This document shows positions 35,777-43,154 of a stretch of 64,000 bases of DNA, in pieces. The DNA lies in the NCBI RefSeq assembly GCF_008014775.2, contig NZ_CP144914.1, positions 744,001 through 808,000 on the forward strand, read 5' to 3'. The stretch's first letter is position 1. Each line of letters starts with the position of its first letter. The position numbers and the translations under genes were made by a program. Under the pieces are notes generated by a model. The model was given only the letters and a program-made list of their open reading frames with translations, ran no database searches and was not told the origin of the DNA. Source of the DNA: Alkalicoccus halolimnae (lineage in GTDB: Bacteria > Bacillota > Bacilli > Bacillales > Salisediminibacteriaceae).

Positions 35777-37000
35777 ATGAATATATCAACCCAGCCGGGA
35801 TTATTAAGAAACCGGTCTTTTCTGCTCGTATGGATGTCCGGACTGACGGTGATGCTCGGATTCTCCATGTTTTTCCTCTCCGTTTCCTGGTTTATTGTCG
35901 ACGTACTCGAGCAGCCGGCTGTTCTCGGAATTGTTCTGATGTCAGTCTCCATTCCACGGGTCGTAATGATGATTTATGGTGGAATCCTGGCAGATAAAGT
36001 CCGCAAGTCGCTTATAATGTTTGTAACAAATATGATGCAGGTGTTCGTGATGATTGCGATGATCACCTTATACATAAACGACTGGCTGCAGATCAGTTCG
36101 CTGATCGTTATCGCTCTTGTATTTGGTTTTCTTGATGCTTTTTTCTTTCCGGCAGTTTCTTCGATGATTCCCATTATCGTGCGTGACGAAGAACTGCAGC
36201 GGGCCAATTCCCTGTTTCAGGGGTCGACAGAGCTGATGTTTATTATCGGACCGCTCATTGCGGGTTTACTGCTGACGATAGGGGACTTCACCCTGACTTT
36301 TTCCGCTGCTGCGCTTCTGATTTTCATTTCCACCGTACTCGTATTTCCGCGTTTTATCGGGGATCCGGTGCCGGGGAAAAGAACCGATGGCGGCTCGGCG
36401 GTCGAAGATTTGAAAGAAGGGCTCGCTTACGTATGGAATTCTTCGCTTCACCGGACTGGAACGTTAACGATTGTCATCATTAACCTTTTTATGATCGGTC
36501 CGCTTATCATCAGCTTTCCGATTCTTGTCGGGGCACTTGGAGGAACTCCATTTGAGCTGAGTCTGTTGGAAGGAGGCCTTGCAAGCGGGACGTTTCTCGC
36601 AAGTATTGTCCTGGTCGCCTGGAATATTAAACACGGCCGCGGCAGGCTCGTTTTTGTATCGCTGCTTGTCAGTTTCCTGCTGTTTTTCATTTTCAGTCAG
36701 GTCACGACACTGCCGCTTCTCGTTTTGTTGACGGCTCTTACAGGGTTTATGGCCATGTTTGTGTATCTGCCCACGGTTACGATGGTTCAGGAAAAAACCG
36801 ATAAAGATAAACTCGGCCGGGTGATGAGTATTATTACGCTTGCTGCAAGCGGATTTGAACCGATTGCTTTCGGACTGATTTCCCTGCTCGTTGCAGCTGC
36901 TCTTCCTATACAGACCGTTCTCACATTTACTTCCATTACAGGACTTGTACTGGGAACGGTTCTCGTCTGGAGAAGTCCGGCATTTCGCCGCCTCAACTAA
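35777..37000 (+). CDS. MFS transporter
   Basis: The 407-residue protein has about twelve membrane spans and the fold of drug or siderophore exporters in the EntS/MFS_3 group. LLRNRSFLLVWMSGLTVML opens it, MIYGGILADKVRKSL is the loop 2-3 motif, and VQEKTDKDKLGRVMSIITLA the matching loop in the second half. The cargo cannot be named. AGGGAGGGAG precedes the ATG. Direct copies of a roughly 320-base repeat flank it. A TPP riboswitch lies downstream, not upstream, so the gene is not under that control. Confidence 0.88.
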   Translation: MNISTQPGLLRNRSFLLVWMSGLTVMLGFSMFFLSVSWFIVDVLEQPAVLGIVLMSVSIPRVVMMIYGGILADKVRKSLIMFVTNMMQVFVMIAMITLYINDWLQISSLIVIALVFGFLDAFFFPAVSSMIPIIVRDEELQRANSLFQGSTELMFIIGPLIAGLLLTIGDFTLTFSAAALLIFISTVLVFPRFIGDPVPGKRTDGGSAVEDLKEGLAYVWNSSLHRTGTLTIVIINLFMIGPLIISFPILVGALGGTPFELSLLEGGLASGTFLASIVLVAWNIKHGRGRLVFVSLLVSFLLFFIFSQVTTLPLLVLLTALTGFMAMFVYLPTVTMVQEKTDKDKLGRVMSIITLAASGFEPIAFGLISLLVAAALPIQTVLTFTSITGLVLGTVLVWRSPAFRRLN

Positions 37001-37095
37001 ATTTGTAAGTCACGGCGTACTATGTTTATATGGACATAGCGAAAGCTTCTGCTGCAGTAAAGAATTTTGCTGAGGATAATTTAATAGGAATTTCA

Positions 37096-37177
37096 CTGGG
37101 GGTGCTGAAAAGCTGAGAGAGGCGGTAAGCCTTAACCCTTACGACCTGATCCGGCTTATACCGGCGGAGGGAAGTGG
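37096..37177 (+). ncRNA. TPP riboswitch (THI element)
   Basis: The sequence has CTGGGGGTGC, AAGCTGAGAGAGG, CTTAACCCTTACGACCTGAT, CCGGCTTATACCGGCGG and AGGGAAGTGG in order, the full conserved core of the class. It senses thiamine pyrophosphate. A terminator lies 30 bases downstream, but no gene follows for 2.4 kb on this strand until tenA. Repeat DNA and an IS110-type element lie between, so the switch is apparently orphaned. Confidence 0.95.
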
Positions 37178-37206
37178 CTGCGACGTATTTCAGAAGTATA
37201 TCTTCT

Positions 37207-37249
37207 AAATAACGGTCCCTTCTTCTCTGGAAGAAAGGGGCCGTTATTT
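37207..37249 (+). terminator. Terminator of the TPP riboswitch
   Basis: AAATAACGG-CCC and GGG-CCGTTATTT enclose the inner pair TTCTTC/GAAGAA. It is the expected off-state hairpin. Confidence 0.85.
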
Positions 37250-37264
37250 CGTAAATCGGCCGTT

Positions 37265-37600
37265 TTGTTTAAATAAAAGACTACCTTGAAAATAAAGTAG
37301 AAAATCGGTGAACTTGCGCTTTCGTTTCCATGGGGACGCTTTCCGGGCGGACCGGCCTCAGCTGATCCCTTTCTCCCTTCGGTCGTGCGGGATGGATCTT
37401 CGGCTCGTCCTTCATCGCCCTGGATCCGCCCCATCTCCAATACAGCGCCTGGTAAAAATACGGAGAAGGATCTGCCTTCTAATAAAGAAGATCCCTTTTG
37501 ACTGTCATTCATTCCACCTGTATAAAGGGGGAATTCCATTCCTATAGAAGGTCATTTTTATGCCTCATGGTGCAAGGCTTTTGCATAAGTGTTTCTGTTA
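37265..37600 (+). repeat. Long dispersed repeat, copy after the TPP riboswitch
   Basis: It has the same order of blocks as 35290-35700: ACTACCTTGAAAATAAAGTA, CGCTTTCGTTTCC, GGGGACGCTTTCCGGGCGG, GCTCGTCCTTCATCGCCCT, TTCTAATAAAGAAG and TGGTGCAAGGCTTTTGCA. It lies between the riboswitch and the IS element. Confidence 0.8.
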
Positions 37601-37777
37601 AAGCTACAGGCTCTTACGCAAAGAAAGGGAACCTGGCTTTCCAGCTTACGATTATAGAAGGTAACTTTACTTAATAAGCTGGTGGGCAGGCTTAAAGATT
37701 GAAGTTTTAAGTGTTAAATCAGCTTTTTAATCAGCTATAGTTTGTTTTCCCAAAACGTGCGTAAGAACCACAGACTC

Positions 37778-37790
37778 CCTCGGTAAGATA
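37778..37790 (+). repeat. Left subterminal inverted repeat of the IS element
   Basis: CCTCGGTAAGATA pairs with the right copy at 39482-39494 with one mismatch. Confidence 0.75.
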
Positions 37791-37814
37791 GGTTTATCTC
37801 TCAAATACTCGCTC

Positions 37815-38122
37815 ATTCGCAGGATGTTCCCCCTTTTCGATCGCACCTGACGGATAGATCAACGAAAGAAACGGAAGAGGAGGCGCTCCAAGACAGGCGG
37901 AAAGAAAGGAGGTCGCGAAAACTCCATTTTTTACCATATCCTGCACGTCTTCTCCACGCGGTCCCTGGAGGCTTTTCCTCCCATGTCTCAACGGGTCCAT
38001 GCCCTCTCATTCCTTTGTCATGCCTGGCCAGGGGGTGGAGGCCGGTTTTGCTTTAACGACGGGTCCGGGCCCTTTGGTTTGTGGTATCCGGTCCTCCGTG
38101 CTTTCTTTTTCATCCTGCGAAT
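37815..38122 (-). ncRNA. Candidate bridge RNA of the IS element
   Basis: The non-coding DNA downstream of the transposase stop is bounded by a perfect 12-base inverted repeat: ATTCGCAGGATG (37815-37826) and CATCCTGCGAAT (38111-38122). This could close a long structured RNA. The interior is GC-rich with several short inverted repeats and no plausible gene. IS110-family recombinases use an element-encoded bridge RNA that pairs with target and donor; in the IS1111 group it is encoded after the recombinase gene. The exact RNA ends and the guide loops could not be worked out by eye. Confidence 0.5.
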
Positions 38123-38159
38123 AAGCCATGATTCGATGAGCCGACGGGACGATCACCCC

Positions 38160-39431
38160 CTAGACAGCAGACGGAAGCGGTCGGACTTTCTCTGAACAGT
38201 AGGGTTCTCCCCCTCTGGCGAGGGCCACGAGGATTCGTGCCAGCTTGCCCATCAGTTTCATGACCGACTTCATCTTTTTCATCTTTTTGCCCTGCACATT
38301 GACGTGGTGGAGGTGCCGGAAATCCGCGTTGTTTTTGATCAGGCTCAGCGTGGCCAGGTATAAACAGCGCCTCAGCCGGGACCTTCCGCGTTTGGAGAGG
38401 ACCACTTGTCCTTTCCATTTGCCGGAGCTCGCTTCGGCCAGGTGCAGGCCGGCATGACGTAAGAGCGCATTACCATGGGCAAAACCACGAATATCACCGG
38501 CTTCCCCCAGAATCCCCGCCAGGGAGAGATCGCTGATCCCATCGATGGCAAGGAAGGAGTGGCGGTAGGTCACGTGCTCCAGGGTGGCAGCCACCTCGTG
38601 TTCCACCCGTTCCAGCTGGGCCGTGACCAGGTCCCATTCTTCGAGCAGCTGGTCCAGGTGCAGGAGATACGCCTCCGGCGCCTGCGTGCTTCCCACGGAC
38701 CGTTTCGCCACCGCAAGCAGCGTTTCCGCTTTCCGGTGGCCGGCGTGACGTTTCATCCCTGTTTTCCATCCGTGGATCACGTCCGCCACGTCCAGCTCCC
38801 GCAGTTGTTTCGGCATGGGGAACAGCCGCAGGGTAGCGATGGCCCCTTTGCTTTGGAGATCCTGAAAGACCTCCCGGAGTTCCGGGAAGACAATATCGAC
38901 CCAGCGGTGCAGCTGATTGATGGTCGCAACGCGCCGTTTCACGAGCACCTCCCGGTTGGCCATGAGCACCCGGAGCGAGTCGAACGTTTCCGACGTGGGA
39001 TGGATCTGGCTGTAATAGCCGTTTTTAACCATGTCGGCAATCACGAGGGCGTCTTTGGCATCGCTTTTGGACTGGGTATGATCCCGGTTTTCTTTATTCT
39101 TTTTGACCAGGTGGGGATTAACGGTGACAACATCGATCTGCCGGCCCTTCAGCCAGGCGGTCAGGTTCAGCCAGTAATGGCCGGTCGGCTCCATCCCGAC
39201 GATTTCGGTCGTACAGCCGCTCGCTTCCTTCCACGCAGCGATCCTGTCGAGAAGCCGGGTAAACCCTTCCTCGTTGTTTTCAAAAGCCAACGGCTTACCA
39301 AAGGCGATGCCCCGGTAATTGACAGCACGTGCCACGTGGTGATGCTGGGCAATATCCACCCCGATAATCAGGTGGCTGGAAGAAATACGGGCAATCCGTT
39401 GATTTTGTTGGTCCTGCATTTTAAACTTCAT
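38160..39431 (-). CDS. IS110-family transposase (DEDD/serine recombinase)
   Basis: The ATG at 39431 follows GAGGAGG and gives 423 residues; a TTG six codons earlier overlaps the ribosome site. The N-terminal RuvC-like DEDD domain has Asp26 in IGVDIAQ, Glu81 in GMEPTGHYW, and Asp124 and Asp127 in KSDAKDA. The C-terminal Tnp domain has IDGISDLSLAGILGEAGDI and the nucleophile-type Ser335/336 in LAEASSGKWKG. The length is normal for the family and the frame is intact, so the element may be active. The very basic end (GKKMKKMKSVMKLMGK) is unremarkable. Confidence 0.93.
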   Translation of the reverse strand: MKFKMQDQQNQRIARISSSHLIIGVDIAQHHHVARAVNYRGIAFGKPLAFENNEEGFTRLLDRIAAWKEASGCTTEIVGMEPTGHYWLNLTAWLKGRQIDVVTVNPHLVKKNKENRDHTQSKSDAKDALVIADMVKNGYYSQIHPTSETFDSLRVLMANREVLVKRRVATINQLHRWVDIVFPELREVFQDLQSKGAIATLRLFPMPKQLRELDVADVIHGWKTGMKRHAGHRKAETLLAVAKRSVGSTQAPEAYLLHLDQLLEEWDLVTAQLERVEHEVAATLEHVTYRHSFLAIDGISDLSLAGILGEAGDIRGFAHGNALLRHAGLHLAEASSGKWKGQVVLSKRGRSRLRRCLYLATLSLIKNNADFRHLHHVNVQGKKMKKMKSVMKLMGKLARILVALARGGEPYCSEKVRPLPSAV

Positions 39432-39481
39432 AGTAAGGTCCCTCCTCAAGGTTTGGAATAGTAGAGTCGTGTCTCTATTCT

Positions 39482-39494
39482 TATCTTAGCGAGG
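39482..39494 (-). repeat. Right subterminal inverted repeat of the IS element
   Basis: TATCTTAGCGAGG is the reverse complement of the left copy with one mismatch. It lies 51 bases upstream of the transposase ATG. Confidence 0.75.
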
Positions 39495-39535
39495 GGCCCC
39501 TGTTTTTTCAAAGTGGAAATTAACACTCTACAGGA

Positions 39536-39852
39536 ATGCTTTAACACAGCCAAATAAAAAGAAGGAGGAGATTTATATGAAAAGATTTACGCGGAGAATA
39601 AGAAAAAAAGCAGATGCTGTATGGGAAGCGAGTTTTCATCACCCGTTTATTCAGGAGCTGCGGAGCGGTACGCTGCCGGAAGAGAAAATGAAGTATTACG
39701 TGCTCCAGGACGGGTATTACTTATCCCACTTTGCCCGTGTCCAGTCCATGGCAGGGTCGAAAGCCGAAGACTTTTTCACGGTCCAGCGGATGGCCTTCCA
39801 TGCCCAAGGTTCCTACGAAGCCGAGATGACGATGCACGAACAGTTTGCTGGG
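39536..39852 (+). repeat. Tandem duplication, unit 1 (317 bp)
   Basis: The segment from ATGCTTTAACACAGCC to TTTGCTGGG is repeated immediately after with no visible difference. ATGCT occurs at the start of unit 1, at the junction (39853) and after unit 2 (40170), as expected for a duplication through a 5-base microhomology. Confidence 0.95.
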
Positions 39853-39861
39853 ATGCTTTAA
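39577..39861 (+). pseudogene. tenA: Truncated tenA copy (first 93 codons)
   Basis: It has its own GAAGGAGGAG site and the same first residues as the full gene, but after QFAGML the frame meets TAA at the duplication junction. It lacks the active-site Cys136 and the C-terminal Glu, so no active enzyme can be made. It looks recent, because the copy shows no visible base difference from the intact one. Confidence 0.92.
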
Positions 39862-40169
39862 CACAGCCAAATAAAAAGAAGGAGGAGATTTATATGAAAA
39901 GATTTACGCGGAGAATAAGAAAAAAAGCAGATGCTGTATGGGAAGCGAGTTTTCATCACCCGTTTATTCAGGAGCTGCGGAGCGGTACGCTGCCGGAAGA
40001 GAAAATGAAGTATTACGTGCTCCAGGACGGGTATTACTTATCCCACTTTGCCCGTGTCCAGTCCATGGCAGGGTCGAAAGCCGAAGACTTTTTCACGGTC
40101 CAGCGGATGGCCTTCCATGCCCAAGGTTCCTACGAAGCCGAGATGACGATGCACGAACAGTTTGCTGGG
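39853..40169 (+). repeat. Tandem duplication, unit 2 (317 bp)
   Basis: Second unit of the duplication. It supplies the ribosome site and start of the intact tenA gene. Confidence 0.95.
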
Positions 40170-40592
40170 ATGCTCGGCATTTCAGAGGCAGAGAAGCAGG
40201 CATTCACCGCTTCTCCGACAGCTCATGCCTATACTTCTCACCTTTACCGGGCTGCTCATTTCGGAAATACCGGCGTAATAATTGCTGCTCTCCTTCCGTG
40301 CTACTGGCTTTATTTTGAATTAGGAGAACGGATGCAGGATGCAGAACCGAATCATCCGGTTTATGAAGAATGGATAGCTGCCTACGGCGGGGACTGGTTT
40401 AAAGAACTGGTGGAAGAACAAATAGACCGGCTGGATACTTATGCAGAAACGGCCTCAAAAGCAGAATTGGATATGATGGAGGAATATTTTCTGATCAGCA
40501 GCCGCTATGAACTGGCTTTCTGGGAAATGGCCTACACTCAGGAAACGTGGGAGAGTGTGATGCCTTCCTCAGATTCAAACAAAAAGGACTAA
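39894..40592 (+). CDS. tenA: TenA family aminopyrimidine aminohydrolase (thiaminase II)
   Basis: The ATG at 39894, after GAAGGAGGAG, gives 232 residues, close to B. subtilis TenA (236). Key residues are visible: Asp45 in LQDGYYLSHFARVQ, Cys136 in AALLPCYWLYFELG and Glu207 in SSRYELAFWEMAYTQE. TenA hydrolyses aminopyrimidine breakdown products of thiamine so that the pyrimidine can be reused. Its normal control would be a TPP riboswitch; one lies at 37096-37177 but is cut off by an IS element. Present transcription must come from another promoter, perhaps within or beside the IS end. Confidence 0.95.
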   Translation: MKRFTRRIRKKADAVWEASFHHPFIQELRSGTLPEEKMKYYVLQDGYYLSHFARVQSMAGSKAEDFFTVQRMAFHAQGSYEAEMTMHEQFAGMLGISEAEKQAFTASPTAHAYTSHLYRAAHFGNTGVIIAALLPCYWLYFELGERMQDAEPNHPVYEEWIAAYGGDWFKELVEEQIDRLDTYAETASKAELDMMEEYFLISSRYELAFWEMAYTQETWESVMPSSDSNKKD

Positions 40593-40682
40593 CATCACCT
40601 CACATTTAAAAGGCAGACATCACCAGGGGGAAATCGGACAGCTGGAGAAAGCGATACCTCCACTTTGGCAGTATTATGATGT

Positions 40683-40776
40683 AATGGTGGAAATAATAGG
40701 AAAAGTGGCAGAAACAACGTCTGAAATGGGGTTATTACAAAGAGCAGTGGCAGAAATGCTGCGAGAAATGGAAGAA
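40683..40776 (+). repeat. 21-bp minisatellite-like array
   Basis: Units begin at 40683 (AATGGTGGAA), 40704 (AGTGGCAGAA), 40725 (AATGGGGTTA), 40746 (AGTGGCAGAA) and 40767 (AATGGAAGAA), exactly 21 bases apart. The same AGTGGCAGAA core recurs reversed at 47654-47704. A 61-codon frame crosses it but has no ribosome site. Confidence 0.65.
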
Positions 40777-40865
40777 TTCCACCTCAGCTTACCTTCTTCA
40801 AGGCCTTTATTCATGATCAAAACCCTCTGTTCGATGAAATATTCTTATAATTTGTCCGCAAATAA

Positions 40866-40894
40866 TTGACAACGTTTCCAAAACAGCCTATTAT
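40866..40894 (+). promoter_or_regulatory. Sigma-A promoter of the lacI-type gene
   Basis: TTGACA (40866-40871) and TATTAT (40889-40894) are separated by 17 bases. They lie just upstream of a palindromic operator and the regulator gene. Confidence 0.8.
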
Positions 40895-40908
40895 ACAAAT
40901 TAGATACA

Positions 40909-40926
40909 TGGTGAACCGGTTCACCA
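40909..40926. promoter_or_regulatory. Palindromic operator, LacI type
   Basis: TGGTGAACCGGTTCACCA is a perfect 18-base palindrome with the central CG step typical of LacI/GalR operators. It sits just after the -10 box, so autorepression is likely. The same palindrome was not found before the thuA gene. Confidence 0.78.
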
Positions 40927-40961
40927 AGGGGAGCCTGACAGAAGGAAAGAAGGAGACTGCC

Positions 40962-41981
40962 ATGGAAAAACGTGCTACGATCCGCGATGTTGCGGAGAGG
41001 GCAAAGGTTTCGAAAACGACTGTATCCTACGTACTTAACGATGTGAAAAAGGTCTCGGAAGACACGCGGAAACGGGTACTCGAGGCAATGGCGGAACTGC
41101 ATTACGAGCCGGATTTCACTGCTATCAGCCTTACGAAAAGAAAATCCCAGCTGATCGGTGTCATTATGCCTCTTGTCAACGAATCCATCGCTGCTGTCAT
41201 GCAGGAAAATACGTATTTTAACGAAATGATCAGTGCTATTGAAAAAGTGGCGCGGGAAAACGGATTCGACATTCTGCTTACCGGACTCGCAGAACCTGAA
41301 CGTTATCGTGCATGGGTGCAGAAACGGCACCTGGACGGGCTCTTGTTTCTCGGTCTTTTCCCGGAAGAAATCTACTCGGAAATGCGCAGTATGGATGTAC
41401 CGGCTATATTGATCGACACGTACGAAACGCATACCGGGGATTATCCTTCCGTGAATGTTGATGACGAAAAAGGTGGATATGAAGCGGCAAGGCACCTGCT
41501 TGCTCTCGGGCACAAACAAACGGCGTTTTTAACTTCAAACAGGGCAGATCCCGTCGAGCGTGAGCGTTATAAAGGGTTTCAGCGTGCGTATAAGGAGGCC
41601 GCTGTGAAGCTTCCACCGCCGGTCGAAACAGCAAGCGTCCACAGTTTTGAAAGTGGATACGCTGCGGGAAGGAAAATTCTCGAAGAAGAGAGGTTCACGG
41701 CGGTATCAGCAGGGTCGGATACAACGGCTCTTGGAATTGTCCGCGCCGTCCATGATGCCGGTAAAGAAGTGCCGGGAGACCTTTCCGTGACCGGGTTTGA
41801 TGATATCCGTATGAGCCGGTATCTGACCCCGGCGTTGACGACCGTCCGCCAGCACATTGAAAGAAAAGGGATGATTGCAGCAAAAAAGCTTGTGCACGTC
41901 ATCAACGGCGGGCAGGAAAAAGCAGAGATGATCGACATAGAGCTCGTTGTCCGCGACTCCACCGGCCCAGCGCCGGGGTAA
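40962..41981 (+). CDS. LacI family transcriptional regulator
   Basis: The ATG at 40962 after AGAAGGAG gives 339 residues; the longer frame would overlap promoter and operator and is rejected. The N-terminal LacI helix-turn-helix is seen as ATIRDVAERAKVSKTTVSYV, with hinge RKRVLEAMAELHYEPD. The sugar-binding periplasmic-like domain covers about 60-335 (GDYPSVNVDDEKGGYEAARH, LSVTGFDDIRMSRYLTPALT). It probably controls the sugar-acid or polyol operon starting 441 bases downstream, and itself. Confidence 0.92.
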   Translation: MEKRATIRDVAERAKVSKTTVSYVLNDVKKVSEDTRKRVLEAMAELHYEPDFTAISLTKRKSQLIGVIMPLVNESIAAVMQENTYFNEMISAIEKVARENGFDILLTGLAEPERYRAWVQKRHLDGLLFLGLFPEEIYSEMRSMDVPAILIDTYETHTGDYPSVNVDDEKGGYEAARHLLALGHKQTAFLTSNRADPVERERYKGFQRAYKEAAVKLPPPVETASVHSFESGYAAGRKILEEERFTAVSAGSDTTALGIVRAVHDAGKEVPGDLSVTGFDDIRMSRYLTPALTTVRQHIERKGMIAAKKLVHVINGGQEKAEMIDIELVVRDSTGPAPG

Positions 41982-42422
41982 CTAATTTTTTCTTTTTAAA
42001 ACGACAGGTGTTTTAGAGGCTGTTAAGGCAAATTTATTCGCTTTTCCCGGAGAAAGCTATCATGTTTCCTGACGTCACGGATGATCTTCCTGCTTTCTTT
42101 TTTCCACAGGAGTCTCTGCCGTGGCACAAGGTTTAGTAACTCGAAACTATTAAGTGTTTTTCCAGGAAAATATCGAATATTTTTAAATGATTCTATCCTA
42201 AAGTTCGTATTTAAAAATGACCGCAGAGAAAGACGGCGACTCCCAGAGGATCAAGTGCCGTCTGAAGATCCAATTTTGCGACGATTTTTTCGGAAAATTT
42301 AGCTGAAGACAAGCCCTCGGGAAAGTGTCCGTCTGCAACGGAGGTCATCTGCTTTATTTTTACAAAGCTGATTTCCATTATGTAATTGATTTGTTTAACT
42401 AATTAAAAGGAGTGTTTATACA
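41982..42422. other. Intergenic region with degenerate dispersed-repeat blocks
   Basis: Blocks TCTGAAGATCCAATTTT, TTTAGCTGAAGACAAGCCC and GGGAAAGTGTCCG (about 42265-42330) are a decayed copy of the 8345-8460 type repeat. AAAGGAGTG is the thuA ribosome site. No strong palindrome or gene is seen. Confidence 0.6.
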
Positions 42423-43154
42423 ATGCATGTAACTGTATGGAATGAAAACCGCCATGAAAAAACCAATCCCGAAGTAAGAAAAGTGTATCCGGAAGGAATT
42501 CACGGAGCGATCGAACAGTTTCTCCAGGGAGAGGGCAGGTCGATCAGCACTGCCGTTCTGGATGAGCCGGAGCACGGTCTCACAGATGACGTATTGAAGA
42601 AGACAGACGTTCTGGTCTGGTGGGGGCATAAGGCCCACGATGAAGTCGAGGACGAAGTGGTCGAAAAAGTCCACGCACGGGTACTGGAAGGTATGGGACT
42701 CATCGTACTTCACTCCGGACACTTTTCTAAGATTTTCAGAAAACTGATGGGTACGAGCTGTGATTTAAAATGGCGTGAGGCAGATGAGACAGAGCGTCTC
42801 TGGGTAGTCGATCCGAGCCACCCGCTCACCGAAGGCATTGGGGAATATATTGAAATTGAGCGGGAAGAAATGTACGGAGAACACTTTGATATCCCGACAC
42901 CGGATGAACTTGTGATGATGAGCTGGTTTGAAGGCGGGGAAGTTTTCCGCAGTCTCTGCACGTTCCACCGAGGCAACGGCAGGATCGTCTATTTCCGACC
43001 GGGACACGAGACGTATCCGACCTACTACCATAAAGACGTGCAGCGCGTCATTCAGAATGCTGTGCAGTGGGCTGCTCCGAATACGCGTCCTCGGCCGGTC
43101 TACGGAAACCACAATGATCCGCTGGAAACGATTCAGCCGAAAGGAGATCTGTAA
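42423..43154 (+). CDS. ThuA-domain protein
   Basis: The 243-residue protein matches the ThuA (trehalose utilisation) family, with a glutamine-amidotransferase-like fold: [58 protein letters not shown] and [21 protein letters not shown]. ThuA proteins work with Gfo/Idh/MocA dehydrogenases in sugar breakdown, in some species converting a 3-keto-disaccharide. It is the first gene of a four-gene operon; its stop directly abuts the next start. Confidence 0.88.
   Translation: MHVTVWNENRHEKTNPEVRKVYPEGIHGAIEQFLQGEGRSISTAVLDEPEHGLTDDVLKKTDVLVWWGHKAHDEVEDEVVEKVHARVLEGMGLIVLHSGHFSKIFRKLMGTSCDLKWREADETERLWVVDPSHPLTEGIGEYIEIEREEMYGEHFDIPTPDELVMMSWFEGGEVFRSLCTFHRGNGRIVYFRPGHETYPTYYHKDVQRVIQNAVQWAAPNTRPRPVYGNHNDPLETIQPKGDL

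Larger units (their letters stand above)
37778..39494 (-). mobile_element. IS110/IS1111-type insertion sequence
   Basis: Matching inverted repeats CCTCGGTAAGATA (37778-37790) and TATCTTAGCGAGG (39482-39494; 12 of 13 bases) bracket a transposase gene read on the minus strand. The true ends probably lie some bases outside, since IS1111-group repeats are subterminal. The segment is clearly more GC-rich than its surroundings, a sign of transfer. The transposase is followed (minus strand) by about 370 bases of non-coding DNA, which in this group can encode the guide (bridge) RNA. The element separates a TPP riboswitch from tenA. Confidence 0.82.

Noticed and set aside
36891..37073. A 60-codon frame overlapping the MFS gene end.
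   Set aside because: It overlaps the transporter gene in another frame and has no supporting signal.
37983..38195. Short open frames in the non-coding flank of the IS element.
   Set aside because: No ribosome sites and no similarity to passenger genes; the long-range inverted repeat favours an RNA.
38475..39461. A 328-codon plus-strand open frame opposite the transposase.
   Set aside because: It is the antisense shadow of a GC-rich gene, with no ribosome site and no recognisable motif.
39621..40592. A 323-codon open frame that seems to fuse an unknown N-terminus to TenA.
   Set aside because: The unit length 317 is not a multiple of three, so the first copy read in a shifted frame runs into the true frame of the second. 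It has no ribosome site and the N-terminal part is nonsense.
40684..40869. A 61-codon frame with heptad-like phrases between tenA and the LacI gene.
   Set aside because: No ribosome site, and the pattern follows directly from the 21-bp repeat; it is kept as a repeat, not a gene.
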